Below are positions 15,566-24,274 of a stretch of 32,031 nt of DNA, piece after piece. Each line of letters begins with the position of its first letter. Within the stretch, counting starts at the first letter, position 1. The stretch is from assembly GCA_001767605.1 (NCBI GenBank), contig MELM01000012.1:141697-173727 (forward strand), in the 5' to 3' direction. Under the pieces are notes generated by a model. That model was not told the origin of the DNA. It searched no databases and worked only from the letters and a program-made list of their open reading frames with translations. The translations under genes were made by a program, and so were the position numbers. This stretch comes from Candidatus Solincola sediminis. GTDB lineage: Bacteria > Actinomycetota > Geothermincolia > Geothermincolales > RBG-13-55-18.

Positions 15566-15595
15566 ATTATACTTGGTCAAGACCCTAAATGTTAA
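15566..15595 (-). promoter_or_regulatory. Candidate sigma-70-type promoter for ftsZ
   Basis: On the minus strand TTAACA (15595-15590) is followed after 18 bp by a perfect TATAAT (15571-15566). Transcription would start near 15559, giving a leader of about 365 bases to ftsZ. This is the best promoter match I find in the dcw part of the window. A second TATAAT near 15547-15552 has no good -35. Confidence 0.6.
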
Positions 15596-15637
15596 GTCTC
15601 AATGTAAATACATGCTCCCACGTCTGGAAAGCTGTAT

Positions 15638-15670
15638 TCATTACGAGGAACGAAGTAACGAAGCAATCTC
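15638..15670. repeat. Dispersed-type repeat unit (ATTACGAGG...GAAGCAATCTC)
   Basis: The plus strand reads ATTACGAGGAACGAAG then TAACGAAGCAATCTC. This resembles a short imperfect inverted repeat (ATTGCGAGGAGCGAAGC...GAAGCAATCTC) that I recall as a dispersed intergenic element in unrelated bacterial genomes. Only this one copy is visible here, so dispersion in this genome is not shown. Confidence 0.45.
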
Positions 15671-15716
15671 ATTTGAGGAATGTTCTTACGCGTTTTATAT
15701 TAAACAAACCGATCAA

Positions 15717-16925
15717 TCAATCTGCAGGCTTGATGACCGGATGCTCGGGGTAGGATACATCGATATAGTCCACGGCGTGATACTGTGCGACAAGATCATT
15801 CAGGGCAAGCAAGGCAATTTCGCTCTTTCTCGATAAATCCGTCGCCTGTCCATAAATCACCTCGGTTCCTTTTGCTTGGAGATAAAGGCCTTCTTCCTGC
15901 TTGTATCCGATAGAGGCCGTAATCGATTTCAATTGATCGGGCATACTTTGAAGGAGGATAGCAATGACCGCAAATGATTCGTTATTAATCTGCTGGCCTG
16001 GGAAGAGGAGCTTCAAATCCAGCCCCTGGATCTCCAGCAATCCCGGCGGTTTCTTATCCAGGCTTTCCAATACCCTCCCCTCTTCGTCCACGAGATGGTA
16101 CTTTGCATTCTGGGAAATAATTCCTGCCGGCTTTCGTTCGATTATTTCGATCGCAACCGTGTTGGGAAACCTCCGGGAGATATGGGCTTCCGCGACATAT
16201 GGTTCAGAGAGCAAGGCCTGCTTGACCGCCCCCACATTCATCTTAAATAAATGATCCTCCGCCGTGATGCCCGAAAGGCCGCGGAGGTAATCCGCGTCGA
16301 GCCTGCTGTTTCCACTGATATCGATATTCTTAATATTGAGGACTCCCGTAAAAGTATAGACCCAGAGCAGCATCGCAAGGGAAAGCAGGAGGGTAGTAAC
16401 AAGGAGTGTTTTTCTCAAAGCGGGGCTCAATGCTCTGCGCGCTCGCTTTGGCTCGATTTCGACCCCGGATTGTGTTGCCTCCAGCGGCGCCGCCTCCGAT
16501 TGTGATTTTCTCTCACCCTTGGCCGAAACTGGTTTGAGCATCGGAGCTGTTCTTGCCATTGTCCTTCTAGTTTTTTGCGCGGGCGGTTTCCGGGCTTTAG
16601 AAACGGCTTCTACAAACGGACCCGACCCCTCTGTGGGAGGCGCCGCTTTCTTCTTGGTATTTTTCGGAAGTAATGGGACGCTGTTTTCTTCGGGAAAAGT
16701 ATCGGGAATCGTTTTTTCGATATAGAAGACGTCATTAACGAGACCTGCGAGAAAACCTTTCTTGCTCGTAATCGTTTGCTGCTCGGCCTCCGCTTCCTGG
16801 CTTGCTTCAGCCGTTTTATTTCTAGCCGCCGCAGCCCGCGTCCGTCGTTCAGCCGCAACCGTTTTGGCGTTCTGGCCCGGGGAATCCTCCTTACCCCATA
16901 GGTTGCGTGCCGCTTTACCTCTCAT
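15717..16925 (-). CDS. ftsQ: FtsQ/DivIB-type division protein with long basic N-terminus
   Basis: FtsQ/DivIB links early and late divisome proteins and binds the FtsL/FtsB-type coiled coils. The 402-residue product has an unusual cytoplasmic part of about 170 residues rich in Lys, Arg, Ala and Pro, one membrane segment (about 172-193), a POTRA domain (about 195-265; FTGVLNIKNIDISGNSRLD, EPYVAEAHISRRFPNTVAIEI) and the FtsQ beta domain to the end. The ATG at 16925 overlaps the ddl end by 11 bp and has GGGGG upstream. The C-terminal half is of normal size, so the extra length is all in the N-terminus. Confidence 0.92.
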   Translation of the reverse strand: MRGKAARNLWGKEDSPGQNAKTVAAERRTRAAAARNKTAEASQEAEAEQQTITSKKGFLAGLVNDVFYIEKTIPDTFPEENSVPLLPKNTKKKAAPPTEGSGPFVEAVSKARKPPAQKTRRTMARTAPMLKPVSAKGERKSQSEAAPLEATQSGVEIEPKRARRALSPALRKTLLVTTLLLSLAMLLWVYTFTGVLNIKNIDISGNSRLDADYLRGLSGITAEDHLFKMNVGAVKQALLSEPYVAEAHISRRFPNTVAIEIIERKPAGIISQNAKYHLVDEEGRVLESLDKKPPGLLEIQGLDLKLLFPGQQINNESFAVIAILLQSMPDQLKSITASIGYKQEEGLYLQAKGTEVIYGQATDLSRKSEIALLALNDLVAQYHAVDYIDVSYPEHPVIKPAD

Positions 16926-17883
16926 AACAACGTTTTCCCCCGCTTATCTTCAAACGTGCCGTGGCCAGTATCTCCTCGACCACCTGGTTAAATGAAAGGC
17001 CGGCGGCGGCGGCGGCCTTGGGAATCAGGCTGAATTCGGTCATGCCCGGTATGGTATTTATTTCCAGGCAGTAACAGTTTTCCCGGGCATCCACCATAAA
17101 GTCCACCCTCGAAAGCCCCTCGCAGCCCATTGCGATGTGTGCGCGCAATGCGAGTCTCTGCATCCCGCGTGCAAGCTCCTCGCTTATCGGCGCCGGCACC
17201 TGGTACTCCGTCATACCCTTGTTGTATTTACATTCATAGTCGTAAATTCCCTTTTGAGAAACGACTTCCAGGACGGGAAGGACACGAGGCTCGTCTCCAA
17301 GTAAACCTACGGTCATTTCCCTTCCCTCTATGCAGCGTTCAACGAGGAGTAGATCATCATATTCGATAGCGCCGGCGAGTGCTGTCTCCAGCTCTTGAGA
17401 GTTGCGAGCGATCATTACCCCCAGTGTCGATCCTTCGCAATTGGGTTTCACAATCGACGGGAATCCGAGATCCCTCGCTATTCCCTCAGCCACCCTGGCT
17501 ACTCCCAGCGTCCTTATTTCCCTCGCCTTGACCATAACGTCCTCGGCAACAGGGATCGCGTTCGCCCGAAATATCAGTTTGGACATCGCCTTGTCTATGG
17601 CCATGGAGCTCGCCATAACACCCGAACCGATATATGGAATCGCCAATAATTCGAGTAGACCCTGGATGGTCCCATCCTCGCCCAGGCGGCCGTGTAAGGT
17701 TATAAAAGCCATATCGACTTTGTCTTGAAGCGCTACCATTTGCCCAACAACATCCTCGCCTACGTCCACGATCAGAACATCATGTCCAAGTGCCTCGAGC
17801 GCTTCGGAAACGGCCGCGCCGGATTTGAGGGATACTTCCCTCTCCCCGGAGGTGCCCCCCATTAAAACCGCCACCCGGCTCAC
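16915..17883 (-). CDS. ddl: D-alanine--D-alanine ligase
   Basis: Ddl joins two D-alanines with ATP for the pentapeptide stem. The 322-residue ATP-grasp protein has GGTSGEREVSLKSG at the start, the ATP-site stretches PNCEGSTLGV and LEINTIPGMTEFSLIPKAA, and the omega-loop YDYECKYNKG whose Lys-Tyr pair is the D-Ala-D-Ala type. A Phe would be expected for a VanA-type D-lactate ligase, so no vancomycin resistance is implied. The GTG start overlaps the murB stop as GTGA, with GGGGGAGG upstream. Confidence 0.97.
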   Translation of the reverse strand: MSRVAVLMGGTSGEREVSLKSGAAVSEALEALGHDVLIVDVGEDVVGQMVALQDKVDMAFITLHGRLGEDGTIQGLLELLAIPYIGSGVMASSMAIDKAMSKLIFRANAIPVAEDVMVKAREIRTLGVARVAEGIARDLGFPSIVKPNCEGSTLGVMIARNSQELETALAGAIEYDDLLLVERCIEGREMTVGLLGDEPRVLPVLEVVSQKGIYDYECKYNKGMTEYQVPAPISEELARGMQRLALRAHIAMGCEGLSRVDFMVDARENCYCLEINTIPGMTEFSLIPKAAAAAGLSFNQVVEEILATARLKISGGKRCYER

Positions 17884-18815
17884 GATGATCCTCCCCCCAT
17901 ATCGCCTATCAGCTTTATCTCTTCCTCCAGTTCGATGCCTTCGCGGCTCCTAACCTCTTCCTTTATCGAATCGATTAGTTCATACACGTCTCTGGCCGTC
18001 GCCCCTCCGGTATTGACGATAAAGTTTGCGTGTTTTTCGGAGACCACGGCCCCTCCTATCCGCTTTCCTTTCAGGCCGCAGCGATCTATTAACTCTCCCG
18101 CCGATGTTCCTGCAGGGTTACGGAATATGCTGCCGGCTGACGGTTTGGCCAGCGGCTGATTCTTCTTCCTCCATCTCATTACTTCTTTACGCCGGGCTTC
18201 CAGATCGTCCTTCCCGCTATTATCAAGCTTCAGCTTAACTCTATAAATTATTTCGTTATCCTCTATATCAGTCTTTCTGTAGCCAAAGTGCATATTTTGA
18301 GCCGGCATCTGTCGATCACTAACTTCCTTGCCCTCCAATCTCAATACCGATACTTCCCGAACAGTGTCGCCTATGCTGCAACCCTGAGCCTCCGCATTCA
18401 TTCGAACCGACCCTCCGATGCTTCCCGGGATCCCCGCCAGTAATTCCAATCCCGCAAGGTCTCGTTCTATGGTCCAGGCTATGAGGCGATTCAGTTCACA
18501 TCCTGCCTCAACGTACACTTTATCTTTACCCTGCCTCTTTATTCGCTTGAACCCCTCCCCCAGAACAAGTACGATCCCGGGAAATCCGAGGTCGGAAATC
18601 AAGACATTGGAGCCATGGCCCAGCACAAAAAAATCCATCCCTGAAGAAGCAATCTCTTGCGTTATGAGCTTGAGGTCTTCTATACCCTTAGGCATGGCCA
18701 ACAAGCCGGCCGGGCCCCCAATTCGAAACGTGGTGAGATCGGCGAGAGGTTTATTCAATTGCAGGTTTCCCCGGAACCATTGCCCCAAGGCTTCCGCGAT
18801 TTCCGTGATATCCAT
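17880..18815 (-). CDS. murB: UDP-N-acetylenolpyruvoylglucosamine reductase
   Basis: MurB reduces UDP-GlcNAc-enolpyruvate to UDP-MurNAc using FAD and NADPH. The 311-residue product starts MDITEIAEALG. The FAD-binding parts are TTFRIGGPA (about 28-36), LGHGSNVL and GIPGSIGGSVRMNAEA, and PSAGSIFRNP carries the catalytic serine. The ATG at 18815 has GGGAGG eight bases upstream; an earlier in-frame ATG at 18896 lies within murC and is rejected. It follows murC by 23 bp and couples to ddl. Confidence 0.96.
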   Translation of the reverse strand: MDITEIAEALGQWFRGNLQLNKPLADLTTFRIGGPAGLLAMPKGIEDLKLITQEIASSGMDFFVLGHGSNVLISDLGFPGIVLVLGEGFKRIKRQGKDKVYVEAGCELNRLIAWTIERDLAGLELLAGIPGSIGGSVRMNAEAQGCSIGDTVREVSVLRLEGKEVSDRQMPAQNMHFGYRKTDIEDNEIIYRVKLKLDNSGKDDLEARRKEVMRWRKKNQPLAKPSAGSIFRNPAGTSAGELIDRCGLKGKRIGGAVVSEKHANFIVNTGGATARDVYELIDSIKEEVRSREGIELEEEIKLIGDMGGGSS

Positions 18816-18838
18816 CAAGGCCGCCTCCCGAACCTTCC

Positions 18839-20230
18839 TCAGCCGCAGTCTTCCGGCTTCTCGCCGCGCAGTATCCCGGCCAACTCGGACGCACATTGCG
18901 AGATGTCCCCGGCTCCCATGGTCAGAACAAGGTCTCCGGGACGCAACATCCTGGCCGCCGCCTCACCCAGCATAGACCTCTTCGGAATGTAAACCACTTC
19001 CTTTGAAGGGTCAGCTTCGAGCACGGCGTTCACTATCAATTTACCGTTGATACCGGGCAGTGGTTCCTCGCCGGCCGCGTATACATCGGTAAGGATGACG
19101 GTATCGGCACCCAGAAGCGCTTCCCCGAACTCGCGAAACAAAGCCGCGGTCCTCGAATAGCGATGCGGTTGAAACATGCAAACCAGGCGGTCGGGCCCTT
19201 CCAGCCTTGCCGCTTTTAGGGTTGTTTTCACTTCCGACGGGTGATGGGCATAATCGTCAACCAGTCGTATTCCCCCGACTTCATCGATCAGTTGATAGCG
19301 TCGCATGACACCACGGAAAGCGGCTAATGCCCTTGCGGCCGCCGCAAAATCAACATCCAGCGAAAGAGTCAGTGCAAGGGCGGCCATGGCATTGTGGACA
19401 TTATGGGATCCGGGTATCGCGAGGGTTATCCGGCCCAAAGACACTCCCTCACGAAGCACTTCGAAATTGCTCCCCCCCGCCATGAGCTTTAGATCCCTCA
19501 AGTACAGGTCGCACTGCTCACCTTCCCCGAATGTCACCTCTCTTGCCTTGCTGAAGCCGGCAAGAAGCCTGCATCCAGGATCATCCCCGGAGAGAACGAC
19601 GATACCGCCCGCCGGTGGAAGTGAAACGAAGCGCCTGAAATAATCGACAATTTCCTCGCGGCCCTCAAAGAAATCCAGGTGGTCCTCCTCGACATTGGTT
19701 ACGATCTCCGCCCAAGGATTCAAGAGCAGAAAAGAGCCGTCGCTCTCGTCGGCTTCCGCGATCAAATACTCCCCGCTTCCCGCATGCGCATTGCTGCCCA
19801 CATCGTTGAGTTCGCCGCCGATTATATAGCTGGGGTCGAGGCCGGACTCCTTCATTATCATCGCTACCATCGACGTGGTGGTCGTCTTGCCATGCGTGCC
19901 GGCCACCGCGATACCCTTCGATTCTCCCATCACCAGATTGAGCATTGCTGCGCGAGGGAGTATCGTGAGGCCCAATTCCTTCGCCCGTTTCAGCTCCCGA
20001 TTCCTTTCCGGCACAGCCGAAGAGACCACGAGGACATCCGCTCCTTCAACGTTCTCAGCCCTATGGCCTATAAAAATCCTTGCTCCCAACTCCTCGAGGC
20101 GGTGAGTATTGCGGGATTCCTTGAGGTCGGAGCCGCTGACTTCAACTCCTTTGGCCAAGAGCACGACGGCGATCGCACTCATTCCCGCGCCGCCGACGCC
20201 CACGAAATGTATCCGTTGTGAAGAGAGCAT
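18839..20230 (-). CDS. murC: UDP-N-acetylmuramate--L-alanine ligase
   Basis: MurC adds L-alanine to UDP-MurNAc, the first stem-peptide step. The 463-residue product has the N-terminal GVGGAGMSAIA (about 11-21), the ATP-binding GTHGKTTTT (111-119), EADESDGSFL in the centre and the C-terminal-domain start RRYQLIDEVGGIRLVDDYAHHPSE typical of MurC. The length is normal. Its ATG directly abuts the murG stop (TAGATG), suggesting coupled translation. Confidence 0.97.
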   Translation of the reverse strand: MLSSQRIHFVGVGGAGMSAIAVVLLAKGVEVSGSDLKESRNTHRLEELGARIFIGHRAENVEGADVLVVSSAVPERNRELKRAKELGLTILPRAAMLNLVMGESKGIAVAGTHGKTTTTSMVAMIMKESGLDPSYIIGGELNDVGSNAHAGSGEYLIAEADESDGSFLLLNPWAEIVTNVEEDHLDFFEGREEIVDYFRRFVSLPPAGGIVVLSGDDPGCRLLAGFSKAREVTFGEGEQCDLYLRDLKLMAGGSNFEVLREGVSLGRITLAIPGSHNVHNAMAALALTLSLDVDFAAAARALAAFRGVMRRYQLIDEVGGIRLVDDYAHHPSEVKTTLKAARLEGPDRLVCMFQPHRYSRTAALFREFGEALLGADTVILTDVYAAGEEPLPGINGKLIVNAVLEADPSKEVVYIPKRSMLGEAAARMLRPGDLVLTMGAGDISQCASELAGILRGEKPEDCG

Positions 20231-21328
20231 CTACTTCTCCAATGCCATAACCATCGCCGCCAACCTCTCCGTCGCATCGGCCTTTCCTACCCTGCTCGCC
20301 GATTCGCGCATCTCCATAAGCCCGGAGCGATCCGCGAGAAGATCATCTATCTCATGGACCAGACGTTGGGCGTCCAGGTCCGCATCACTTATCACCCGGG
20401 CTCCCCCAGCCCGCTCGAGCACTGCCGCGTTGGCCTCCTGATGAGCCGCCGTGGCAAAGGGATAAGGGACGAGAATCGCGGGGCAACCGGCTGCTGCGAG
20501 TTCCGATATGGTCGACGCTCCGGCTCTGCTAACCGCAATATCCGCGCAGCCGTATACAAGATCCATGCGTTCGATGAATTCCAGCGGGCGATAGATCAAC
20601 CCCCCGATGTCCACCTTCGTCGCCTGCACTTTGAATTCCTGGTATTTGTCCCTTCCCACGGAGTGGATTATCTGAAGATCCGCCCTGTCACCCCAGAGGG
20701 GAAGCGCACCAAGCACTGCCCGGTTGATAGAGGCGGCACCCTGACTTCCGCCCAATATCGCAACGGTCGCCCTTCCCTTCTCGAGATTGAAATATTCCCA
20801 AGCGTCCTCACCTGCCTCATCATTTCGGCGGTAGTGGTAGAGGGGATTTCCGGTCAGAACAGCCTTCTTTCTCCATCCTGGAAATTTTTCGAGAGTTGCT
20901 TCGAAGGAAACTGCGAGACGGGCCGCAAAAGGCGCCAGCAAGCGGTTGGCGAGGCCCGGGATGATGTTCTGTTCGTGAATTATCAGTGGTATTCGAAGGG
21001 TCAAGCCGGCGAGGGCTCCGGGCATACTCGCATAACCACCGAAACCTACAACGACTCCCGGCCGTGGCGTTTTCATCGCACGCCGCGCCGTTAGGATGGC
21101 TCGCGGCAATGCCAGTAATGTCCAAAAGTTCGAAGGGTCGGCACTGCGTTTTAGTCCCGCAACATCAAGAGGTATGACCTTCCCCTCGAAAGCAAGGTCT
21201 TTGGATAAGGCCTTGCGGTTGAGGAAAAGCGACGCTTGTATATTCTCATGCGATTGGAGCTCTTCTGCGAGAGCCAGCAGGGGATGCAAGTGCCCCGCGG
21301 TTCCTCCCCCGCATATCGCCACGTTCAC
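20231..21328 (-). CDS. murG: UDP-GlcNAc:undecaprenyl-PP-MurNAc-pentapeptide GlcNAc transferase
   Basis: MurG makes lipid II from lipid I on the inner membrane face. From the GTG at 21328 the 365-residue product begins (M)NVAICGGGTAGHLHPLLALA with the glycosyltransferase G-loop, followed by GFGGYASMPGALAG, HEQNIIPGLANRLL and SRAGASTISELAAAGCPAILVPYPFA in the donor domain. The GTG has AGGAGG seven bases upstream; an ATG at 21346 lies ahead of that site and is less likely. The first 83 bases overlap the end of ftsW in another frame. Confidence 0.97.
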   Translation of the reverse strand: MNVAICGGGTAGHLHPLLALAEELQSHENIQASLFLNRKALSKDLAFEGKVIPLDVAGLKRSADPSNFWTLLALPRAILTARRAMKTPRPGVVVGFGGYASMPGALAGLTLRIPLIIHEQNIIPGLANRLLAPFAARLAVSFEATLEKFPGWRKKAVLTGNPLYHYRRNDEAGEDAWEYFNLEKGRATVAILGGSQGAASINRAVLGALPLWGDRADLQIIHSVGRDKYQEFKVQATKVDIGGLIYRPLEFIERMDLVYGCADIAVSRAGASTISELAAAGCPAILVPYPFATAAHQEANAAVLERAGGARVISDADLDAQRLVHEIDDLLADRSGLMEMRESASRVGKADATERLAAMVMALEK

Positions 21329-22808
21329 GTTTTTTCCTCCTGTCATTCGAAACGCCCGTCTCCGCTTCCTGGCGGGAAACGTTTATGAGTATACCGGCAA
21401 GGCACATACAAATCACCAATGACGAGCCGCCGTAACTGATAAAGGGAAGCGTCACGCCGGTTATAGGGAGGGCTCCGGTGGCGGCTCCCATATTTATCAA
21501 AGCTTGAATCATGATCATGCAAGTTATGGAGGTGGCGAGCAGTTTGCCCAGGCCGTCGGGCGCGCGCCGGGCAGCTCGTAAGCCAAGGATCAGGAATGAG
21601 GCGAAAAGTCCCAGTACTGCAACCGTCCCTATCAACCCTATCTCCTCCCCGATAATTGAGAAAATGAAGTCGGTATGGGCATTTGGGAGATAGAAAAACT
21701 TCTGCCTGCTCATGCCCAAACCGAGTCCGGTTACTGAGCCTGATCCAAGGGCTACCATGGATTGGATGATATGAAATCCTCCTTCCCGGGGAGCTTCCCA
21801 GGGATGAAGGAAGGCCAGGAACCGCGCTTTGCGGTAGGGGGAAGAAAAGATAAAGAGTGCGGTGAGGCCGGCTCCGGATACAGCGAGGACGGCCAGTTTT
21901 CGCAGCGGAGCTCCCGCGAGGAACAGTACAATAAATACAGAAATTGCTGCTATAAGCATGGTCCCCAGATCTGGCTCGACGAGTATCAGCGCGCAAGCCA
22001 AGCCGCTAACGAGCAGAACGGGCATCACAATCTCTTTCCACTCGTCGAGTTTGCCGCGCCGCTTGTTATAGACGTACACCGCGAGGATCAAGAGCGACAT
22101 CTTCGCGAATTCGGATGGTTGGATCACCAATGGGCCCAGCGTGATGGACCGGGTTGAACCGTATGCCTGGGAACCGAAAAATGGGACCGCCGCCAGGGCG
22201 GCGATTGCCACGCCAACCAGTACGGGCGATATCTCCGATAGGTGATGGTAGTCCAGGTAGGCCATGCAAATGAGCCCGATCAGTCCGACTCCGAACCATA
22301 TCGCCTGGCGGAGGAGAAAATAATAACTCGATCCATAGACCCTGAAGGCGGACCCTGAGCTTGCGGAAAAAATCATGACCATGCCATAAAGGAACATGAG
22401 GAGGCTAACCCCGAGGATCCAATAGCCTGTGCCCGAGAGCCCGCTCTTGGTCGCAACGGCCAGAGCGGTCGCTCTTTTTCGATCCGGTATTCTCTTTGGA
22501 AAGTCGACCACCTTACGGGAATCTGTCTGCGTCTTTCGCGCCGCCGATTTATTACGTCGAAGCCCTTCGGTCAGTAAATCCTTCTTCGCCGCCGTCTGCC
22601 TGGCCGGAGACTGCTTGCGAGAAGGTGAAGCTTGAGCGCGGCCCGCTACCCGAGCGGCTTTCTTCTGTTGAGAAGGCCGCGACTTATCCCTCGGATCTTT
22701 TTCAGGTTTGGCCCTCTCCTCGCCCTGCCGACGCCTCGCTTCGAGAAGGGCCGGCGGTGGGCGTTTTCCCTTGCCGGAGGGTTTTCTCGCGGCTGCTTCC
22801 CTACCCAT
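21246..22808 (-). CDS. ftsW: FtsW-type SEDS glycosyltransferase, long basic N-terminus
   Basis: FtsW polymerises lipid II into septal glycan with its partner FtsI. The 520-residue product has about 125 cytoplasmic residues very rich in Lys, Arg, Ala and Gln, then a SEDS core of about ten membrane segments starting near 127. Family stretches visible are MIFSASSGSAF, PDLGTMLIAA, GLGMSRQKFFYLPNAHTDFIFS and PFISYGGSSL. The C-terminus is a short Arg/Lys-rich tail that runs 83 bp into murG. I chose the ATG at 22808 (GAAGGG upstream, 8-bp overlap with murD); ATGs at 22829 and 22880 are possible. The core is typical; both ends are unusual. Confidence 0.94.
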   Translation of the reverse strand: MGREAAARKPSGKGKRPPPALLEARRRQGEERAKPEKDPRDKSRPSQQKKAARVAGRAQASPSRKQSPARQTAAKKDLLTEGLRRNKSAARKTQTDSRKVVDFPKRIPDRKRATALAVATKSGLSGTGYWILGVSLLMFLYGMVMIFSASSGSAFRVYGSSYYFLLRQAIWFGVGLIGLICMAYLDYHHLSEISPVLVGVAIAALAAVPFFGSQAYGSTRSITLGPLVIQPSEFAKMSLLILAVYVYNKRRGKLDEWKEIVMPVLLVSGLACALILVEPDLGTMLIAAISVFIVLFLAGAPLRKLAVLAVSGAGLTALFIFSSPYRKARFLAFLHPWEAPREGGFHIIQSMVALGSGSVTGLGLGMSRQKFFYLPNAHTDFIFSIIGEEIGLIGTVAVLGLFASFLILGLRAARRAPDGLGKLLATSITCMIMIQALINMGAATGALPITGVTLPFISYGGSSLVICMCLAGILINVSRQEAETGVSNDRRKKRERGDMRGRNRGALASPAGSRRRAPIA

Positions 22809-24216
22809 GCCTTTTCCCTTCTCCGCCATAGCGCTCAACCAGCGACTGGAAATGTTTTCCTCTTTGTTTATAGTTCTCATACCGATCGAAGGAAGCGCAG
22901 GCAGGGCTGAAAAGGACTACGTCACCGGACGATGCAAGGTCGGGTATTTCCTTAAAAACCTCTTCCAGCCCTTCCACTTGCCTGGTTTCTATATCCGGCC
23001 CCGCGGCCGTCAGAGCCTTTTTTATCTCCGCACCCGCCTCGCCCATGGCGTAAACGATACGGATGCCGCCCTTCCTCCGCCTTGCTTCGACCTCCTCTGC
23101 CAGTTCCTGGAAATTAAGGCCTTTGTTCCTTCCTCCCAGGATGAGGACCAGTGGTTGTTGGAAGGCACTCAGCGCTCGCATCGTGGCATGCGGGTTGGTG
23201 GCCTTGGAGTCGTTGTAGAATTCGATTCCTCCAATATCCGAGATAAATTGCAGACGATGCGCCAGGCCCTTAAAATTGCATAGACTATTTCCTACAGCCT
23301 CCGCCCCAACCCCCAGTGCCAGAGCAGCGCTTGCCGCGGCCATAGCGTTCTCCAGGTTGTGCTCGCCCGCGAGCCTTATGCTTTGTAGTTGCACTATGGG
23401 CTTTGCCTTATCTAGAAGAGATCCGGCCGGACCGATGCGGCTGAACAGGATGCCATCTCTAACGAATGTCGCAGCCGCTTCGGAGTCATGCTTGGAAAAG
23501 AAGGCTCGCCGATAAGGCGCCTTTTCGGCTGCTTCAATGCAGAGAGGGTCGTCTAAATTCGTCACCACGAGATCTCCCTCACCCTGGTTTACCCATATCC
23601 GGCTCTTGGCCTCAATGTATTCCTTCATATGATCGTGCCAATCGAAATGGTCCTCTGCGATATTCAGAAGGACAGCTACCTGGGGCCGGAAGTCTTCAAT
23701 GTATGCCAACTGGAAGCTGGAAACTTCTACCACGAGCACATCTCCCTCAAGCGCTTCCTCTACCGCCTTGACAAGTGGAAAACCGATATTGCCGGCAGCC
23801 ATCGCCGGCCTTCCCGCTTGCTGGAGGATCGCCTCGATCATGCTTACGGTGGTGGTTTTGCCGTTTGTGCCGGTCACCGCCACCACCGGTCCTTTCGCAA
23901 AGCGCCAAGCCAGTTCGATCTCGCTCCATACGGTGATGCCCAGAGACTGCGCATCTTTTAGCAAAGCGATGTTCCCAGCTACGCCCGGGCTCACAACTAT
24001 GAGATCTACATCTTCAAGCAGCCTGGAATCGTGGTGTCCCAATTCGACATCAGCCCCCGCCCGGGACAGTTCGGTCGCCACTTCCTCGACTGCGGATGAA
24101 GCAGACAGGTCGTTGACCAGCACTCGGCGGCCTTCCCGCAGCAATTTCTCTGCCGCCGCCCGGCCTGATATTCCCAAGCCCACTACTAGGGCTTTTTTTG
24201 TCATTGTCAATTCCAT
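22801..24216 (-). CDS. murD: UDP-N-acetylmuramoyl-L-alanine--D-glutamate ligase
   Basis: MurD adds D-glutamate to the stem peptide. The 471-residue product has the N-terminal Rossmann start ALVVGLGISGRAAAEKLL, the ATP-binding TGTNGKTTT (about 115-123), the HRLQFISDIGGIEFYNDSKATNP motif specific to MurD, and ILGGRNKGLNF. The start is uncertain by four codons: the ATG at 24216 or the ATG at 24204 (MTKKALVVG); neither has ideal spacing to the AGAGG upstream. It follows mraY by 58 bp and overlaps ftsW. Confidence 0.96.
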   Translation of the reverse strand: MELTMTKKALVVGLGISGRAAAEKLLREGRRVLVNDLSASSAVEEVATELSRAGADVELGHHDSRLLEDVDLIVVSPGVAGNIALLKDAQSLGITVWSEIELAWRFAKGPVVAVTGTNGKTTTVSMIEAILQQAGRPAMAAGNIGFPLVKAVEEALEGDVLVVEVSSFQLAYIEDFRPQVAVLLNIAEDHFDWHDHMKEYIEAKSRIWVNQGEGDLVVTNLDDPLCIEAAEKAPYRRAFFSKHDSEAAATFVRDGILFSRIGPAGSLLDKAKPIVQLQSIRLAGEHNLENAMAAASAALALGVGAEAVGNSLCNFKGLAHRLQFISDIGGIEFYNDSKATNPHATMRALSAFQQPLVLILGGRNKGLNFQELAEEVEARRRKGGIRIVYAMGEAGAEIKKALTAAGPDIETRQVEGLEEVFKEIPDLASSGDVVLFSPACASFDRYENYKQRGKHFQSLVERYGGEGKRHG

Positions 24217-24274
24217 GCCTCTATTTCTGTACCTTCACTTAACCGGAGAACTCAATATTAGAAATACGGCCCTC

